Positions 36,060 to 45,887 of a stretch of DNA of 64,000 bases are shown one piece after another. Every line of letters starts with the position of its first letter. The stretch's first letter is position 1. The stretch comes from Brachymonas wangyanguii (GTDB taxonomy: Bacteria; Pseudomonadota; Gammaproteobacteria; Burkholderiales; Burkholderiaceae_C), in the NCBI RefSeq assembly GCF_045055315.1, contig NZ_CP173677.1, forward strand, positions 806,001 through 870,000. Direction: 5' to 3'. The notes below the pieces were generated by a model. The model did not search any database and had not been told where the DNA came from. It saw nothing but the letters and a program-made list of their open reading frames with translations. Made by a program: the position numbers and the translations under genes.

Positions 36060-38999
36060 TTACTGCGCAGCCTGCTCGAATGGCAGCGGGTTGGCTGCCA
36101 GGTCACGGCGCGTTTCCACCAGAATCAGCGGGCCTTCGTCCAGCACCACCAGCGGCGGGCGCTCGCGCGGCACGTGTACCGGCTTGGGCGTGGCGGCAAT
36201 TTCGGCCTGTACGGCAGCGACCTTGTCGGCATCGGAATGCACCCAGACCAGGCCAGCCTGCTCGGCGACCTGCTGCAGCTCTGTCAGCGGCAGGGTGAAG
36301 GTGACAGGTTCTGCCGCCACTGTTTCGGCGACTTCGACCACGGCCACGGCTGGCTCTACCTGGGGCGTTGCCAGCGGAGTGGGAGCCGTTTCGGTGGCTG
36401 TTGCTGCCACGGGAGCGGTTTCGGCTACGGTGGCCACGACAGCAGGGGTTTCTGCTGGAGCGGCGATGGCCAGGACGGTGCCGGATTCGGCAACAGTCTC
36501 GGCAGCTACTTCAGCCGGTGCGGCTGTTTCGGTGCTCTCCGGGGCCGACAGGGCCAGGCCCGGTACCGGCGCATTGGCTTGCGCCGAGAAATAGCTGCGC
36601 GGTGCGTTGTCCTCGGTGCTGGCGCTGCTGCTGTCGGCAGTGTCCTGCGATTCGTCGGATGCGGTGCGCTCGGCACGGTCACCACGGTTGCGGCGGTCAC
36701 GGCCGTAGCGGTCACGCGAACGGCGTTCGCGGCGCTCGCGCGGCTCGCCGTTGTCGGTGCTGCTGCCGGTCTCGGAAGCGGTGGCGGCGGTGTCGCCGGC
36801 GCTGGCTTCAGTCGCGGCAACAGCGCTGACGGCTGCTGCGGCTACGCCAGCGGCCAGTACTTCGGCGTTGTCTGCCAGCGGCTGTTGCTGGGTCTGGCGC
36901 GGCTGGCGGCGTTCGTTGCGCTGCTGCTGGCTGTTGTCGCCTTCGCTGCGCTCGCCGGAACCGGAGCGATCACCGCCGCGGCGGTTGCGGTTGCCGGAAC
37001 TGCTGCGCTCCTGGCGTGCCTCGCCTGGCTGCTCGCTACGCGGAGCACGGCTGTCGCGCGACTCCTCGGAGCGGCTGCTGCCGTCATCCTGGCGCTCGCC
37101 ACGGCCACCCTGGCGCTGGCCGCTGCGTTGGCCATTGCTGCTGCGGCCATTGCCGCCACGGCTGCCACGCTGGCCACCACGGCGACCATCGGACTTGCCG
37201 GCCGGCTTGACTTCGGGTTCCGGCTTGACCGGTTCGGGTTGCACTTCCGGCTCGGGCTCGGCCATGCCGAACATGCGCTTGATCTTCAGCCACAGCGCGG
37301 CGAAGCCACTGGGTTGCTCGACCACCGGCTGCGGAGCTGCGGCAGCTGCCGGCGCGGCAACCGGCTCAGGCGCCACTTCGGGTGCGGCCACGGCTGGCGG
37401 TTCGGGCAGGAAATTCTTCAGCACCGGCGTCTGGCGGTTGGTCGGCTCCTGCGAGCGGCGCGTGACGGCGGTCGGATCCTCGATTTCTTCGACCAGGTTG
37501 TAGCTGGCATCCATGTTGTCCAGGCGCGGATCGTCGTGCTTCAGGCGCTCCAGGCGGTAGTGCGGCGTTTCCAGGCCCTTGTTCGGCACCAGCATCACGT
37601 GCACGCGCTGCTTGAGCTCGATCTTGGCGATCTCGGAGCGCTTCTCGTTGAGCAGGAAGGAGGCGACCTCGACCGGCACTTGCGTGTGCACGGCCGCAGT
37701 GTTGTCCTTCATCGCCTCTTCCTGGATGATGCGCAGGATCTGCAGTGCACTCGATTCGGTATCGCGCACGTGGCCGGAGCCACCGCAGCGCGGGCAGGGG
37801 ATGGAAGCACCTTCGGACAGGGCCGGGCGCAGGCGCTGGCGGCTCATTTCCAGCAGGCCGAACTTGCTGATGGTGCCGAACTGCACACGCGCGCGGTCCT
37901 GGCGCAGCGCGTCACGCAGGCGGTTTTCCACCTCGCGACGGTTCTTCTGCTCGTCCATGTCGATGAAGTCGATCACGATCAGGCCACCTAGGTCGCGCAG
38001 ACGCATCTGGCGCGCCACTTCGTCGGCAGCTTCCAGGTTGGTGCGGGTGGCGGTTTCCTCGATGTCGCTGCCCTTGATGGCGCGCGCCGAGTTGACGTCG
38101 ACCGAGACCAGTGCCTCGGTGTGGTCGATCACGATGGCGCCACCGCTCGGCAGGGTCACGATGCGGGAGTAGGCCGATTCGATCTGGTGTTCGATCTGGA
38201 AGCGGCTGAACAGCGGTGCGTCGTCGCGGTAGCGCTTGACCTTGGATGCGTGCTCCGGCATCACGTGGTTCATGAACTGGTGCGCTTGCTCGTAGATGTC
38301 GTCGGTATCGATCAGGATGTCGCCGATTTCCGGGCTGAAGTAGTCACGCAGGGCGCGCACCACCAGGTTGGATTCCTGGTAGATCAGGAAGGCACCCTTG
38401 CCAGCGCCGGCAGCACCCTCGATCGCTTCCCACAGCTTCAGCAGGTAGCTCAGGTCCCACTGCAGCTCGGGTGCGCTGCGGCCGATGCCGGCAGTGCGCG
38501 CGATGATGCTCATGCCCTTGGGGTATTCGAGCTGGTCCATTGCCTCTTTCAGCTCGGCGCGGTCCTCGCCCTCGATGCGGCGGCTGACGCCACCGCCACG
38601 CGGGTTGTTCGGCATCAGCACCACGTAGCGGCCGGCCAGGCTGATGAAGGTGGTCAGGGCGGCGCCCTTGTTGCCACGTTCTTCTTTCTCGACCTGCACC
38701 AGCAGTTCCTGGCCTTCCTGGATCACGTCCTGGATGCGCGCCTGGCTGACCGGCACGCCTTCGGCAAAGTACTGGCGCGAAATTTCCTTGAACGGCAGGA
38801 AGCCGTGGCGGTCCTCGCCGTAATCGACAAAACAGGCTTCCAGCGAGGGCTCGACGCGTGTCACCACGGCCTTGTAGATATTGCCCTTGCGTTGTTCGCG
38901 ACCTTCGATCTCGATCTCGTAGTCGAGCAGCTTCTGGCCGTCGACGATGGCAAGTCGGCGTTCTTCCGACTGGGTGCCGTTGATCAGCATCCGTTTCAT
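36060..38999 (-). CDS. rne: Ribonuclease E
   Basis: This 979-residue endoribonuclease is the core of the RNA degradosome. The catalytic half starts MKRMLINGTQSEERRLAIVD and has an S1 domain (GNIYKAVVTRVEPSLEACFVDYG), the DNase I-like region with VDVNSARAIKGSDIEETA and VIDFIDMD, and the Zn-link CPRCGG near residue 400. The C-terminal part (about 520-979) is a disordered scaffold with an arginine/glycine-rich RNA-binding stretch and long Ala/Glu/Val-rich tracts. The presence of the scaffold makes it RNase E rather than RNase G. A 5-bp hairpin sits just upstream of its AGGAAGGA site. Confidence 0.96.
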   Translation of the reverse strand: MKRMLINGTQSEERRLAIVDGQKLLDYEIEIEGREQRKGNIYKAVVTRVEPSLEACFVDYGEDRHGFLPFKEISRQYFAEGVPVSQARIQDVIQEGQELLVQVEKEERGNKGAALTTFISLAGRYVVLMPNNPRGGGVSRRIEGEDRAELKEAMDQLEYPKGMSIIARTAGIGRSAPELQWDLSYLLKLWEAIEGAAGAGKGAFLIYQESNLVVRALRDYFSPEIGDILIDTDDIYEQAHQFMNHVMPEHASKVKRYRDDAPLFSRFQIEHQIESAYSRIVTLPSGGAIVIDHTEALVSVDVNSARAIKGSDIEETATRTNLEAADEVARQMRLRDLGGLIVIDFIDMDEQKNRREVENRLRDALRQDRARVQFGTISKFGLLEMSRQRLRPALSEGASIPCPRCGGSGHVRDTESSALQILRIIQEEAMKDNTAAVHTQVPVEVASFLLNEKRSEIAKIELKQRVHVMLVPNKGLETPHYRLERLKHDDPRLDNMDASYNLVEEIEDPTAVTRRSQEPTNRQTPVLKNFLPEPPAVAAPEVAPEPVAAPAAAAAPQPVVEQPSGFAALWLKIKRMFGMAEPEPEVQPEPVKPEPEVKPAGKSDGRRGGQRGSRGGNGRSSNGQRSGQRQGGRGERQDDGSSRSEESRDSRAPRSEQPGEARQERSSSGNRNRRGGDRSGSGERSEGDNSQQQRNERRQPRQTQQQPLADNAEVLAAGVAAAAVSAVAATEASAGDTAATASETGSSTDNGEPRERRERRSRDRYGRDRRNRGDRAERTASDESQDTADSSSASTEDNAPRSYFSAQANAPVPGLALSAPESTETAAPAEVAAETVAESGTVLAIAAPAETPAVVATVAETAPVAATATETAPTPLATPQVEPAVAVVEVAETVAAEPVTFTLPLTELQQVAEQAGLVWVHSDADKVAAVQAEIAATPKPVHVPRERPPLVVLDEGPLILVETRRDLAANPLPFEQAAQ

Positions 39000-39623
39000 G
39001 ATGCGTTTCCTTCCTGAGCCCGCAGGCTCATGCTATGCAGTTACAGACATGCAGCAGCGGCACAGTGCAGCTGTTGCTGACATGCCAGGGCAAACGCCGG
39101 AAACGGAAGGGAATTGCCGGGAGACTCCGTCACGCAGGCCGCAAGGCCGGACAGGGGAGGGTAGGCGCGTGGAGGAATGCAGTGGCGCGGGCGGGTTGCC
39201 GCGCAGGTGACCGTGCGCCTCCGTGCCGCCTGGCGGCAGGGAAGGAAGCAGGGTGGAAAGCCGTGACGGGGCGGTTGATCAGGGGCTGGGCTTCCTGACC
39301 ACGGTCATCCGCTGCCAGGCGCACGGGAAGGCGCAGCACGGAAGTGAGTCCGGTAGACAGGAGAGAAAAAACCAGCAAAATGCCGCGCACTTGCATTCAT
39401 CCGACCGCCTGCGCTGGCACGGAGGCCAGTCAGGCGGAAAATATTCCAATATGGTGTTTCTGGGGCGTCAGCCTGGGCTGAGGGAGCTGGTGCCATCGGA
39501 TGACTCTGGCATCCGGTCTGCAGGCAGCCCCGCCAGTGGCATGGACTTGCTGGAAAGCCGCGACTGGGGCTTGTGCCTTACACTAGTTGCTATTGGGCAC
39601 AGCCTATCGGACAGACTTTCACA
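39000..39623. other. Long intergenic region between rne and rluC (rne leader and rluC promoter)
   Basis: This 624-bp gap has no convincing ORF. On the rne side, GAGCC-CGCA-GGCTC (39016-39029) forms a hairpin just before the rne ribosome binding site. A run of T's in transcript orientation lies near 39365-39375, and an AT-rich patch with the dyad GGAAAATATTCC lies near 39440-39451. E. coli rne has a long autoregulatory 5' UTR, and a similar leader is plausible here. For rluC, TACACT at 39579-39584 is a possible -10. Confidence 0.4.
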
Positions 39624-40649
39624 GTGAAAAACATTATAGGGGCGAATGCCGGAAATGTAGCGGCACCCAGCGTCAAATATCTCGAGGTCGGTGACGACGG
39701 CGAAGGCCAGCGTCTCGACAACTACCTGCTGCGCGTGCTCAAGGGCGTGCCGAAGACGCATGTCTACCGCATCATCCGCAGCGGCGAAGTGCGCATCAAC
39801 AAGGGGCGCGCCCAGGCCGACAGCCGGCTGCAGCCCGGTGATGTGGTGCGCGTGCCACCAGTGCGTGTGGCCCAGCGCAGTACCGTCGAGCAGGCCGAAG
39901 CCACGCCGCCGCGTGAATTTCCGGCACTGCTCGAGGACGAGCACGTGCTGGCCGTCAACAAGCCAGCAGGTGTTGCTGTGCACGGCGGCAGCGGTGTCAG
40001 TTTTGGCGTGATCGAACAGTTGCGCCGGGCGCGGCCGCAGGCCCGCTTTCTGGAGCTGGTGCACCGGCTGGATCGCGAAACCAGCGGCATCCTGCTGATC
40101 GCCAAGCGCCGTTCGGCCCTGACCGCGCTGCAGGACCAGTTCCGCCAGCGCGAGACCGGCAAGACCTATCTGGCGCTGGTCTGGGGCGACTGGCAGGAGA
40201 AGCGCAAGGTCATCGATACGCCGCTGCGCAAGTTCCTGCTGCCGGGCAAGCCGGGGCAGGAGGGCGAGCGCCGCGTGCGAGCCACCACGCGCGATGATCC
40301 CGAAGGCATGAAATCGGTCTCGCTGGTGCGCGTGGCGCAGCGCATCGCGCATCCGCTGGGCGCCATGACGCTGCTCGAAGTCACCATCAAGACCGGCCGT
40401 ACGCACCAGATTCGCGTGCACCTGGCTTCGAGTGGCCACCCAATCGCTGGCGACGAGAAATATGGCGATTTCGAGCGCAACCGCAGCCTGCAGAAGGCCG
40501 GGCTCAAGCGCATGTTCCTGCACGCCTGGCGGCTGCGCTTCGTGCACCCGGCCACGGGCGAGGAAGTACAGCTTGAACAGCCGCTGGAGCCGGCGCTGGC
40601 TGGCTTTGTGCAGCAGGCCGGCGATGCCGCCAGCCACACTATGGAATGA
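39624..40649 (+). CDS. rluC: Ribosomal large-subunit pseudouridine synthase RluC
   Basis: This 341-residue enzyme converts uridines in 23S rRNA to pseudouridine. An S4 domain covers about 25-90 (GQRLDNYLLRVLKGVPKTHVY, IRSGEVRINKGRA). The catalytic motif is HRLDRETSG with D150. KTGRTHQIRVHLASSGHPI and MFLHAWRLRFVHP are also family-typical. The likely start is GTG 39624; no ATG is available before the S4 domain other than one well upstream at 39573. It is divergent from rne, the same order as in E. coli. Confidence 0.93.
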   Translation: MKNIIGANAGNVAAPSVKYLEVGDDGEGQRLDNYLLRVLKGVPKTHVYRIIRSGEVRINKGRAQADSRLQPGDVVRVPPVRVAQRSTVEQAEATPPREFPALLEDEHVLAVNKPAGVAVHGGSGVSFGVIEQLRRARPQARFLELVHRLDRETSGILLIAKRRSALTALQDQFRQRETGKTYLALVWGDWQEKRKVIDTPLRKFLLPGKPGQEGERRVRATTRDDPEGMKSVSLVRVAQRIAHPLGAMTLLEVTIKTGRTHQIRVHLASSGHPIAGDEKYGDFERNRSLQKAGLKRMFLHAWRLRFVHPATGEEVQLEQPLEPALAGFVQQAGDAASHTME

Positions 40650-40666
40650 GGACGGAAGACAACACC

Positions 40667-41326
40667 ATGCAACACCGCTTCGACCTGATCTGTTTTGACT
40701 GGGACGGTACCCTGTTTGACTCCACCAATTGCATCACGCTGGCGCTGCAGCAGGCGGTGGTCGATGTGGGTGGTGCCCGCCCGACGCGCGAACAGGCCAG
40801 CTACGTGATCGGCCTGGGCCTGCTCGATGCATTGCGCCAGGTCGCGCCCGATGTGCCGCAGGAGCGCTACCGCGAGCTGTCCGACCGCTATCGCGTGCAT
40901 TATTTCCGCCATATCAACGACATCACGCTGTTTGATGGCGTGCCGGAGCTGCTGGCCGAGCTGCGCGGCCGTGGCCACCAGCTCGCCGTCGCCACCGGCA
41001 AGAGCCGCCGTGGCCTGGATGAGGCACTGGAAACCGTCGGCCTGACGCACATGTTCGATGCCTCCCGTACCGCTGACCAGACCGCAGGCAAGCCGGATCC
41101 GCAGATGCTGCTGGAGCTGATGGAAGAGCTGGACGTGTCACCCGAACGCACGCTGATGATTGGCGATACCACGCACGATCTGGAACTGGCCTACAACGCG
41201 CGCTGCGCCAGCGTGGCGGTGAGCTATGGCGCACACGGCACCAGCGGCTTCGAGCGCTGGCAGCCGCTGCAGGTGGTGCACAGCGTGGCCGAATTGCGCA
41301 GCTGCCTGCTGCAGCCGCCTGCATGA
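40667..41326 (+). CDS. HAD-family hydrolase, phosphoglycolate phosphatase-like
   Basis: This 219-residue HAD phosphatase starts MQHRFDLICFDWDGTLFDST with the nucleophile motif DWDGT. Motif II lies in LAVATGKSRRGL and motif III/IV in KPDPQMLLELMEEL and MIGDTTHDLELA. The cap domain (about 20-80) is helical. GGAAG 8 bp before ATG 40667 fixes the start. In Burkholderiales this gene follows rluC and precedes a Rieske gene and sppA, as here. The physiological substrate is not known. Confidence 0.9.
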   Translation: MQHRFDLICFDWDGTLFDSTNCITLALQQAVVDVGGARPTREQASYVIGLGLLDALRQVAPDVPQERYRELSDRYRVHYFRHINDITLFDGVPELLAELRGRGHQLAVATGKSRRGLDEALETVGLTHMFDASRTADQTAGKPDPQMLLELMEELDVSPERTLMIGDTTHDLELAYNARCASVAVSYGAHGTSGFERWQPLQVVHSVAELRSCLLQPPA

Positions 41327-41682
41327 ACGCGATTCCGCTCTGTGCCTCCAGTGATATCACCGACGGTGGCGATGCCTGGCCGTTCGAGGTGCTGGAGCGT
41401 GGCTATCCGTGCCGTGCCTTTGTCGTGCGTTTTGAAGGGCAGCTGCATGCCTGGCTGAATCGCTGCACCCATGTGGCCATGGAGCTGGACCTGATGCCGA
41501 ATCGCGTGTTCGATGCTTCCGGCCAGTGGCTGATCTGTTCCAGCCATGGTGCCTTGTTTGATCCGGCCAGTGGTGCCTGTGCGGGTGGTCCGTGCCAGGG
41601 TGGCCTGCAGGCGGTGCAGGTGCTGGAGCAGGATGGCCAGGTGTTCTGGCTGCCGGATGCCGATATCCAGCCTGCAGGCTGA
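41323..41682 (+). CDS. Rieske [2Fe-2S] domain protein
   Basis: This 119-residue single-domain ferredoxin-like protein has the cluster ligands CTH (NRCTHVAMELD) and CSSHG (LICSSHGALFDP), spaced as in Rieske proteins. It overlaps the HAD gene by ATGA and precedes sppA, so it is part of a three-gene unit. Its redox partner is unknown. Confidence 0.9.
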   Translation: MNAIPLCASSDITDGGDAWPFEVLERGYPCRAFVVRFEGQLHAWLNRCTHVAMELDLMPNRVFDASGQWLICSSHGALFDPASGACAGGPCQGGLQAVQVLEQDGQVFWLPDADIQPAG

Positions 41683-41760
41683 CAGGGCAGGCCCTACAAT
41701 GGCTGAACGCCGGGCTGGCAACAGGCCGTGCCCGGTTTGCATTTTTCACTCCGAAACCCC

Positions 41761-42735
41761 ATGTCCGAACCTCAAGACGATTCCCTGATCCCGGTCCCTC
41801 CGCGCAAGCAGGACTGGGAACGCACCACCCTGGAAAAGATCGCGATGGCCTCCATCCGCGAACAGCAGGCGGCACGCCGCTGGCGCACTGTCGTCCGCAT
41901 GGCCTGGCTGGCCTTCTTCGTGCTGCTGGCCTGGCTGCTGTTCCAGCGCACCCCGTCCAGCATGGGCAAGGTGACTGCGCCGCACACTGCCATGGTCGAT
42001 ATCCGCGGCGAGATCGCCGACGGCTCCGATGCCAGCGTCAGCAATATCCTGCCGGCGGTAGAGGCGGCCTTTGCCGACCAGGGCTCGCGTGCCGTGATCC
42101 TGTCCATCAACTCCGGCGGTGGCAGTCCGGTGCAGGCCGGCATCATCAACGAAGAGCTGATCCGCCTCAAGAAGCAGTACAACAAGCCGCTTTACGCCGT
42201 GGTCTCTGACACCTGCGCTTCCGGTGCCTACTACATCGCCGTGGCGGCCGACGAGATCTACGTTGACAAGGCCAGCATGATCGGCAGCGTCGGCGTGCTG
42301 ATGGACGGCTTTGGCTTCACCGGCACCATGGAGAAACTCGGTGTCGAGCGCCGCCTGATCACGGCTGGCAGCAACAAGGGCCTGATGGACCCGTTCAGCC
42401 CGCTGGACGAAGGCCAGAAGGCGCATATGCAGACCATGCTCGACCAGATCCACCAGCAATTCATCCAGGTGGTGCGCGAAGGCCGCGGCAGCCGCCTGAA
42501 GGAAACGCCCGAGCTGTTCTCCGGCCTGGTCTGGACCGGCGAGCAGGCGGTGCGCATGGGTCTGGCCGACAAGCTGGGCAATACCAGCTATGTGGCACGC
42601 GAAGTGGCCAAGTTCGAGCGCATCGTGGATTACACCCAGCGTGAGAACGTGGCCGAGCGTCTGGCACGCCGTTTTGGCTCGGCAGTGGGCGAGGGCGCGG
42701 TGAAAGCACTGGGCAACACGGCAAGCTGGCGCTGA
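41761..42735 (+). CDS. sppA: Signal peptide peptidase SppA (36-kDa type)
   Basis: This 324-residue S49 serine protease of the inner membrane degrades cleaved signal peptides. One membrane helix is near residues 45-62 (MAWLAFFVLLAWLLF). The serine nucleophile is S154 in CASGAYYIA. The general-base lysine is probably K206 in SNKGLMDPFSP, 52 residues later, the same spacing as in Bacillus SppA. ATG 41761 is preferred over an upstream frame start at 41728. Confidence 0.93.
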   Translation: MSEPQDDSLIPVPPRKQDWERTTLEKIAMASIREQQAARRWRTVVRMAWLAFFVLLAWLLFQRTPSSMGKVTAPHTAMVDIRGEIADGSDASVSNILPAVEAAFADQGSRAVILSINSGGGSPVQAGIINEELIRLKKQYNKPLYAVVSDTCASGAYYIAVAADEIYVDKASMIGSVGVLMDGFGFTGTMEKLGVERRLITAGSNKGLMDPFSPLDEGQKAHMQTMLDQIHQQFIQVVREGRGSRLKETPELFSGLVWTGEQAVRMGLADKLGNTSYVAREVAKFERIVDYTQRENVAERLARRFGSAVGEGAVKALGNTASWR

Positions 42736-42877
42736 TGGCGTGACAAAGCACACACTATCGCCATTTTCTGACATCAAGCTGTCGATTCACGCGATTACAC
42801 TGCAGCGTCAGACGTTTTTGTCTGCCCGTATCCAGCCGGCACCCGGGCGCCGGTCCTGACTTTTTCCAGGAGAGACC

Positions 42878-44044
42878 ATGTCGATTGATCTGACTTCCGT
42901 GCTCAAGACCAAGGCCGCCGGCCTGTTGACCGATTACCTGCAGGGCCAGCTTGGCTTGTCCGGCGACACGGCCAGCCGTTCTGCGGCGCTGGCACTGCCG
43001 GCACTGCTGGGCAAGCTAGTGTCCCAGACTGATTCTGGCGACAACATGACCCGCCTGTTCAACCTGATCACCGGCCCCGAGGTCGAGAGTGGCTATGACC
43101 GCATCGAGCCTTCGCTGCTGCAGAAGGGCGCCAAGTGGCTGAGCCTGCTGTTCGGCGATAACGAGGTGAGCGGCCTGGCACGTCTGCTGGGTGGCAAGAC
43201 TGGTATCGCACCGGAGCAGGGCAGCAGCCTGCTGTCGGCAGCACTGCCGCTGGTGCTGGGTGCACTGCGCTCGCAAGTCGAGACCGGCAAGCTGTCCAAG
43301 CCGCAATTCGTGGGCTTGCTCAACGAGCAGAAGGGCTTCCTGGCCCGCGCGCTGGATGGCAGCCTGCTGTCCGGCCTGGGTCTGGGTTCGCTGGCTGCCG
43401 CAGTTCCGGCGGCGGCCGCTCGTGCGGCGGCACCGGTGCAGCAGGCCGCTTCTGGCGGTGGCTGGAAAAAGTGGCTGTGGATCGGTGCACTGGCGGCGCT
43501 GGCGCTGCTGCTGCTGCGCATGTGCAACCAGCAGCCGGTCGAGCAGCCGTCCGCGGCTCCGGCCAGCGCCACGGCATCGGCACCTGCCGTCGTGGCTGCT
43601 GATTCGGCGTCCGAAGCGGCCGCTGCCGTGCTGGCCGCTTCCGAGGCTGTTCCTGCTACTGATGCTGCCTCTGTCACTCCGGCAGCCCCGGCCAGCGCTG
43701 TGGCCCTGGCAGATGATGCCGTTACCTGGGAAAACGGCGTGCTGTCGGTCTACTTTGCTACCGGCAAGACCGATGTGAACCAGGCTGCGGCGGATGCCGT
43801 GTCTGCCGACATCGTGGCACTGGGCAAGCAGGGCCGCAAGCTGGTGGTCAGCGGCTACAACGACCCGCGTGGTGATGCTGCCCTGAACGCCGAGCTGTCC
43901 AAGAAGCGTGCCCAGGCGGTGCAGGCCTACCTGATCGCCCAGGGTGTGCCGGAGTCAGGTATCGAGCTGCGCAAGCCCGAGCAGACTGATGGTGCCAGCG
44001 GCAACCTGGCCCAGGATCGCCGCGTCGACGTGATCGCCGAGTAA
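42878..44044 (+). CDS. DUF937-like and OmpA-like domain membrane protein
   Basis: This 388-residue protein has three parts. Residues 1-170 are a helical YidB/DUF937-like region (VLKTKAAGLLTDYLQGQLGL). A membrane helix follows at about 197-213 (KKWLWIGALAALALLLL). After an Ala/Ser/Pro-rich linker, an OmpA-like peptidoglycan-binding domain spans 282-388 (ENGVLSVYFATGKTDV, VVSGYNDPRG, SKKRAQAVQAYL), with the diaminopimelate-binding D329 and R344 present. The membrane helix would leave the DUF937 part in the cytoplasm and the OmpA part in the periplasm. Its OmpA domain closely resembles the one fused to CcoO at 49865. A strong terminator follows. Function unknown. Confidence 0.85.
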   Translation: MSIDLTSVLKTKAAGLLTDYLQGQLGLSGDTASRSAALALPALLGKLVSQTDSGDNMTRLFNLITGPEVESGYDRIEPSLLQKGAKWLSLLFGDNEVSGLARLLGGKTGIAPEQGSSLLSAALPLVLGALRSQVETGKLSKPQFVGLLNEQKGFLARALDGSLLSGLGLGSLAAAVPAAAARAAAPVQQAASGGGWKKWLWIGALAALALLLLRMCNQQPVEQPSAAPASATASAPAVVAADSASEAAAAVLAASEAVPATDAASVTPAAPASAVALADDAVTWENGVLSVYFATGKTDVNQAAADAVSADIVALGKQGRKLVVSGYNDPRGDAALNAELSKKRAQAVQAYLIAQGVPESGIELRKPEQTDGASGNLAQDRRVDVIAE

Positions 44045-44066
44045 TCGTGACACTCGCCACTGGCAC

Positions 44067-44099
44067 GGACGGCCCCGCTTGCGGGGCCGTCCGTTTTTT
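44067..44099 (+). terminator. Rho-independent terminator after the DUF937-OmpA gene
   Basis: A perfect 12-bp stem GGACGGCCCCGC / GCGGGGCCGTCC (44067-44078 with 44081-44092) is followed by GTTTTTT. Confidence 0.92.
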
Positions 44100-44156
44100 A
44101 CATCCGGCAGCGTGTCCGTCACGGTAGCGACAGCTGGCGCTGTTACCATTGGCGCC

Positions 44157-44978
44157 ATGCTGATGTATCCCCAGATCGATCCCGTGGCCCTGCAGATCGG
44201 GCCACTCTCCATCCACTGGTATGGCCTGACCTACCTGGTGGCATTTGTACTGTTCTATGTGCTGGGCACCATGCGCCTGCGGCACGCTCCCTACAACCGC
44301 ATCCAGGGTGAGGGCGCCTGGTCGCGCCGTGATATCGAGGACATCCTGTTCCTGGGCGTGATGGGCGTCATCATTGGCGGCCGCCTGGGCTATTGCCTGT
44401 TCTACAAGCCCGATTACTATCTGGCTAATCCGCTGGACATCTTCAAGATCTGGCAGGGCGGCATGAGCTTCCACGGTGGGCTGCTGGGCGTGATCGGCGC
44501 CTTCACCTGGTTTGCCCGCTCACGCAAGCGCCCGTGGCTGCAGGTGGCCGATTTTGTCGCGCCCTGCGTGCCTACCGGCCTGGCTTCCGGTCGTATCGGC
44601 AACTTCATCAACGGCGAGCTGTGGGGCCGTGCGGCGGATCCTTCGCTGCCCTGGGCGATGGTGTTCCCGCAAAGTGGCAGCATGATCGCGCGCCACCCCT
44701 CGCAGCTCTACCAGTTCCTGCTCGAAGGTCTGCTGCTGTTCATCATCCTCTGGCTGTACGCACGCAAGGAGCGCAAGCCGGGGCAGGTGGCGGCGCTGTT
44801 CCTGCTGGGCTACGGCGTATTCCGCTTTATCGCCGAATACTTCCGCGAGCCTGACGATTTCCTCGGTCTGCTGTCCATGGGTCTGAGCATGGGCCAGTGG
44901 TTGTGTATTCCCATGATGCTGGGCGGCATGGCGCTCTGGCTCTGGTCGGATCGCCATTACGCGCGCCCGGGAGTCTGA
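44157..44978 (+). CDS. lgt: Prolipoprotein diacylglyceryl transferase
   Basis: This 273-residue inner-membrane enzyme adds diacylglycerol to the lipobox cysteine, the first step of lipoprotein maturation. It starts MLMYPQIDPVALQIGPLSIH. The Lgt signature is GRIGNFINGELWGR, preceded by GGMSFHGGLLGV. Seven hydrophobic segments are apparent. ATG 44157 is used; ATG 44163 is an alternative two codons in. The longer open frame from 44079 includes the terminator and is rejected. Confidence 0.96.
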   Translation: MLMYPQIDPVALQIGPLSIHWYGLTYLVAFVLFYVLGTMRLRHAPYNRIQGEGAWSRRDIEDILFLGVMGVIIGGRLGYCLFYKPDYYLANPLDIFKIWQGGMSFHGGLLGVIGAFTWFARSRKRPWLQVADFVAPCVPTGLASGRIGNFINGELWGRAADPSLPWAMVFPQSGSMIARHPSQLYQFLLEGLLLFIILWLYARKERKPGQVAALFLLGYGVFRFIAEYFREPDDFLGLLSMGLSMGQWLCIPMMLGGMALWLWSDRHYARPGV

Positions 44979-44979
44979 C

Positions 44980-45777
44980 ATGGCCGAGGTACTGTTGCTG
45001 GTCGAGGAGACCGCAGGCGCACGCCATGCCGTGGTCACGCTGCGCCATCAGGGCAAGTTCAACGCCATGTCGCGCGGCATGTGGGTGCAGCTGCGCGAGG
45101 TCTTCCTGCGCCTGCAGCAGGAGGCGCTGGCCGCTGATCCGTTACGCTGCGTGGTGATCCAGGGCGCAGAAGGGCACTTTTGTGCCGGCGGCGATATTTC
45201 CGAGTATTCCGGATTCCGCTTCGAGACCGACAGCCTGCGCCATTTCCACGAGAACGAGGTCTGGGGCGGCCTGTCGGCGATGCTGGCCTGTGACGCGCCG
45301 GTGATCGGCGCGATCGAGGGCAACTGCATGGGCGCCGGCGTAGAGATCGCCAGTTGCTGCGATATCCGCCTGGCAACGCAGGGCAGCCGCTATGGCGCAC
45401 CGATCGGCAAGCTCGGCTTCCCGATGGCACCGCGCGAAGCGGCATTGGTGGCCCAGGTGCTCGGCCCCACCGTGGCCCGCTCCATGCTGCTGGAAGCTGG
45501 CCTCTACGATGCCGATGCCATGCTGCAGCGTGGCTTCCTGACGCGCCTGCATGCCGATGGCAGCGCGCTCAAGGACGACGTACAGCAGACCGTGGCGCGC
45601 GTCATGCGCCTGTCGCCGGCAGCGGCACGCATGCACAAGCAGATGATGCGTACCTGGATGCAGGCCGCCGAGCCCATGCTGGACGCACAATGCGCCACGG
45701 CCTACGACTATGCCGACAGCCCGGAGCACCGCGAAGGCATCACCGCCTTTATCGACAAGCGGCCGGCGCGCTTCTGA
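44980..45777 (+). CDS. Enoyl-CoA hydratase/isomerase family protein
   Basis: This 265-residue crotonase-fold protein forms its oxyanion hole from HFCAGGDISEY and NCMGAGVEIASCCDIRLAT, and APIGKLGFPMAP follows. It starts 1 bp after the lgt stop, so it is likely co-transcribed. The specific acyl-CoA substrate cannot be told from sequence. Confidence 0.9.
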   Translation: MAEVLLLVEETAGARHAVVTLRHQGKFNAMSRGMWVQLREVFLRLQQEALAADPLRCVVIQGAEGHFCAGGDISEYSGFRFETDSLRHFHENEVWGGLSAMLACDAPVIGAIEGNCMGAGVEIASCCDIRLATQGSRYGAPIGKLGFPMAPREAALVAQVLGPTVARSMLLEAGLYDADAMLQRGFLTRLHADGSALKDDVQQTVARVMRLSPAAARMHKQMMRTWMQAAEPMLDAQCATAYDYADSPEHREGITAFIDKRPARF

Positions 45778-45887
45778 GGATATCAGTCGGCCTTTATGTA
45801 AAACTTGCGCACAAACTGACAGCCCTCCTTACAATCCGGAGTTCTGTAGCAGTACTCCGCCAGACGGGCGGATGAGTTGGTAGCGTC

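Noticed and set aside
45780..45887. FNR box upstream of ccoI
   Set aside because: TTGCGCACAAACT is the nearest match and lacks the ATCAA half. I would not call it a site.
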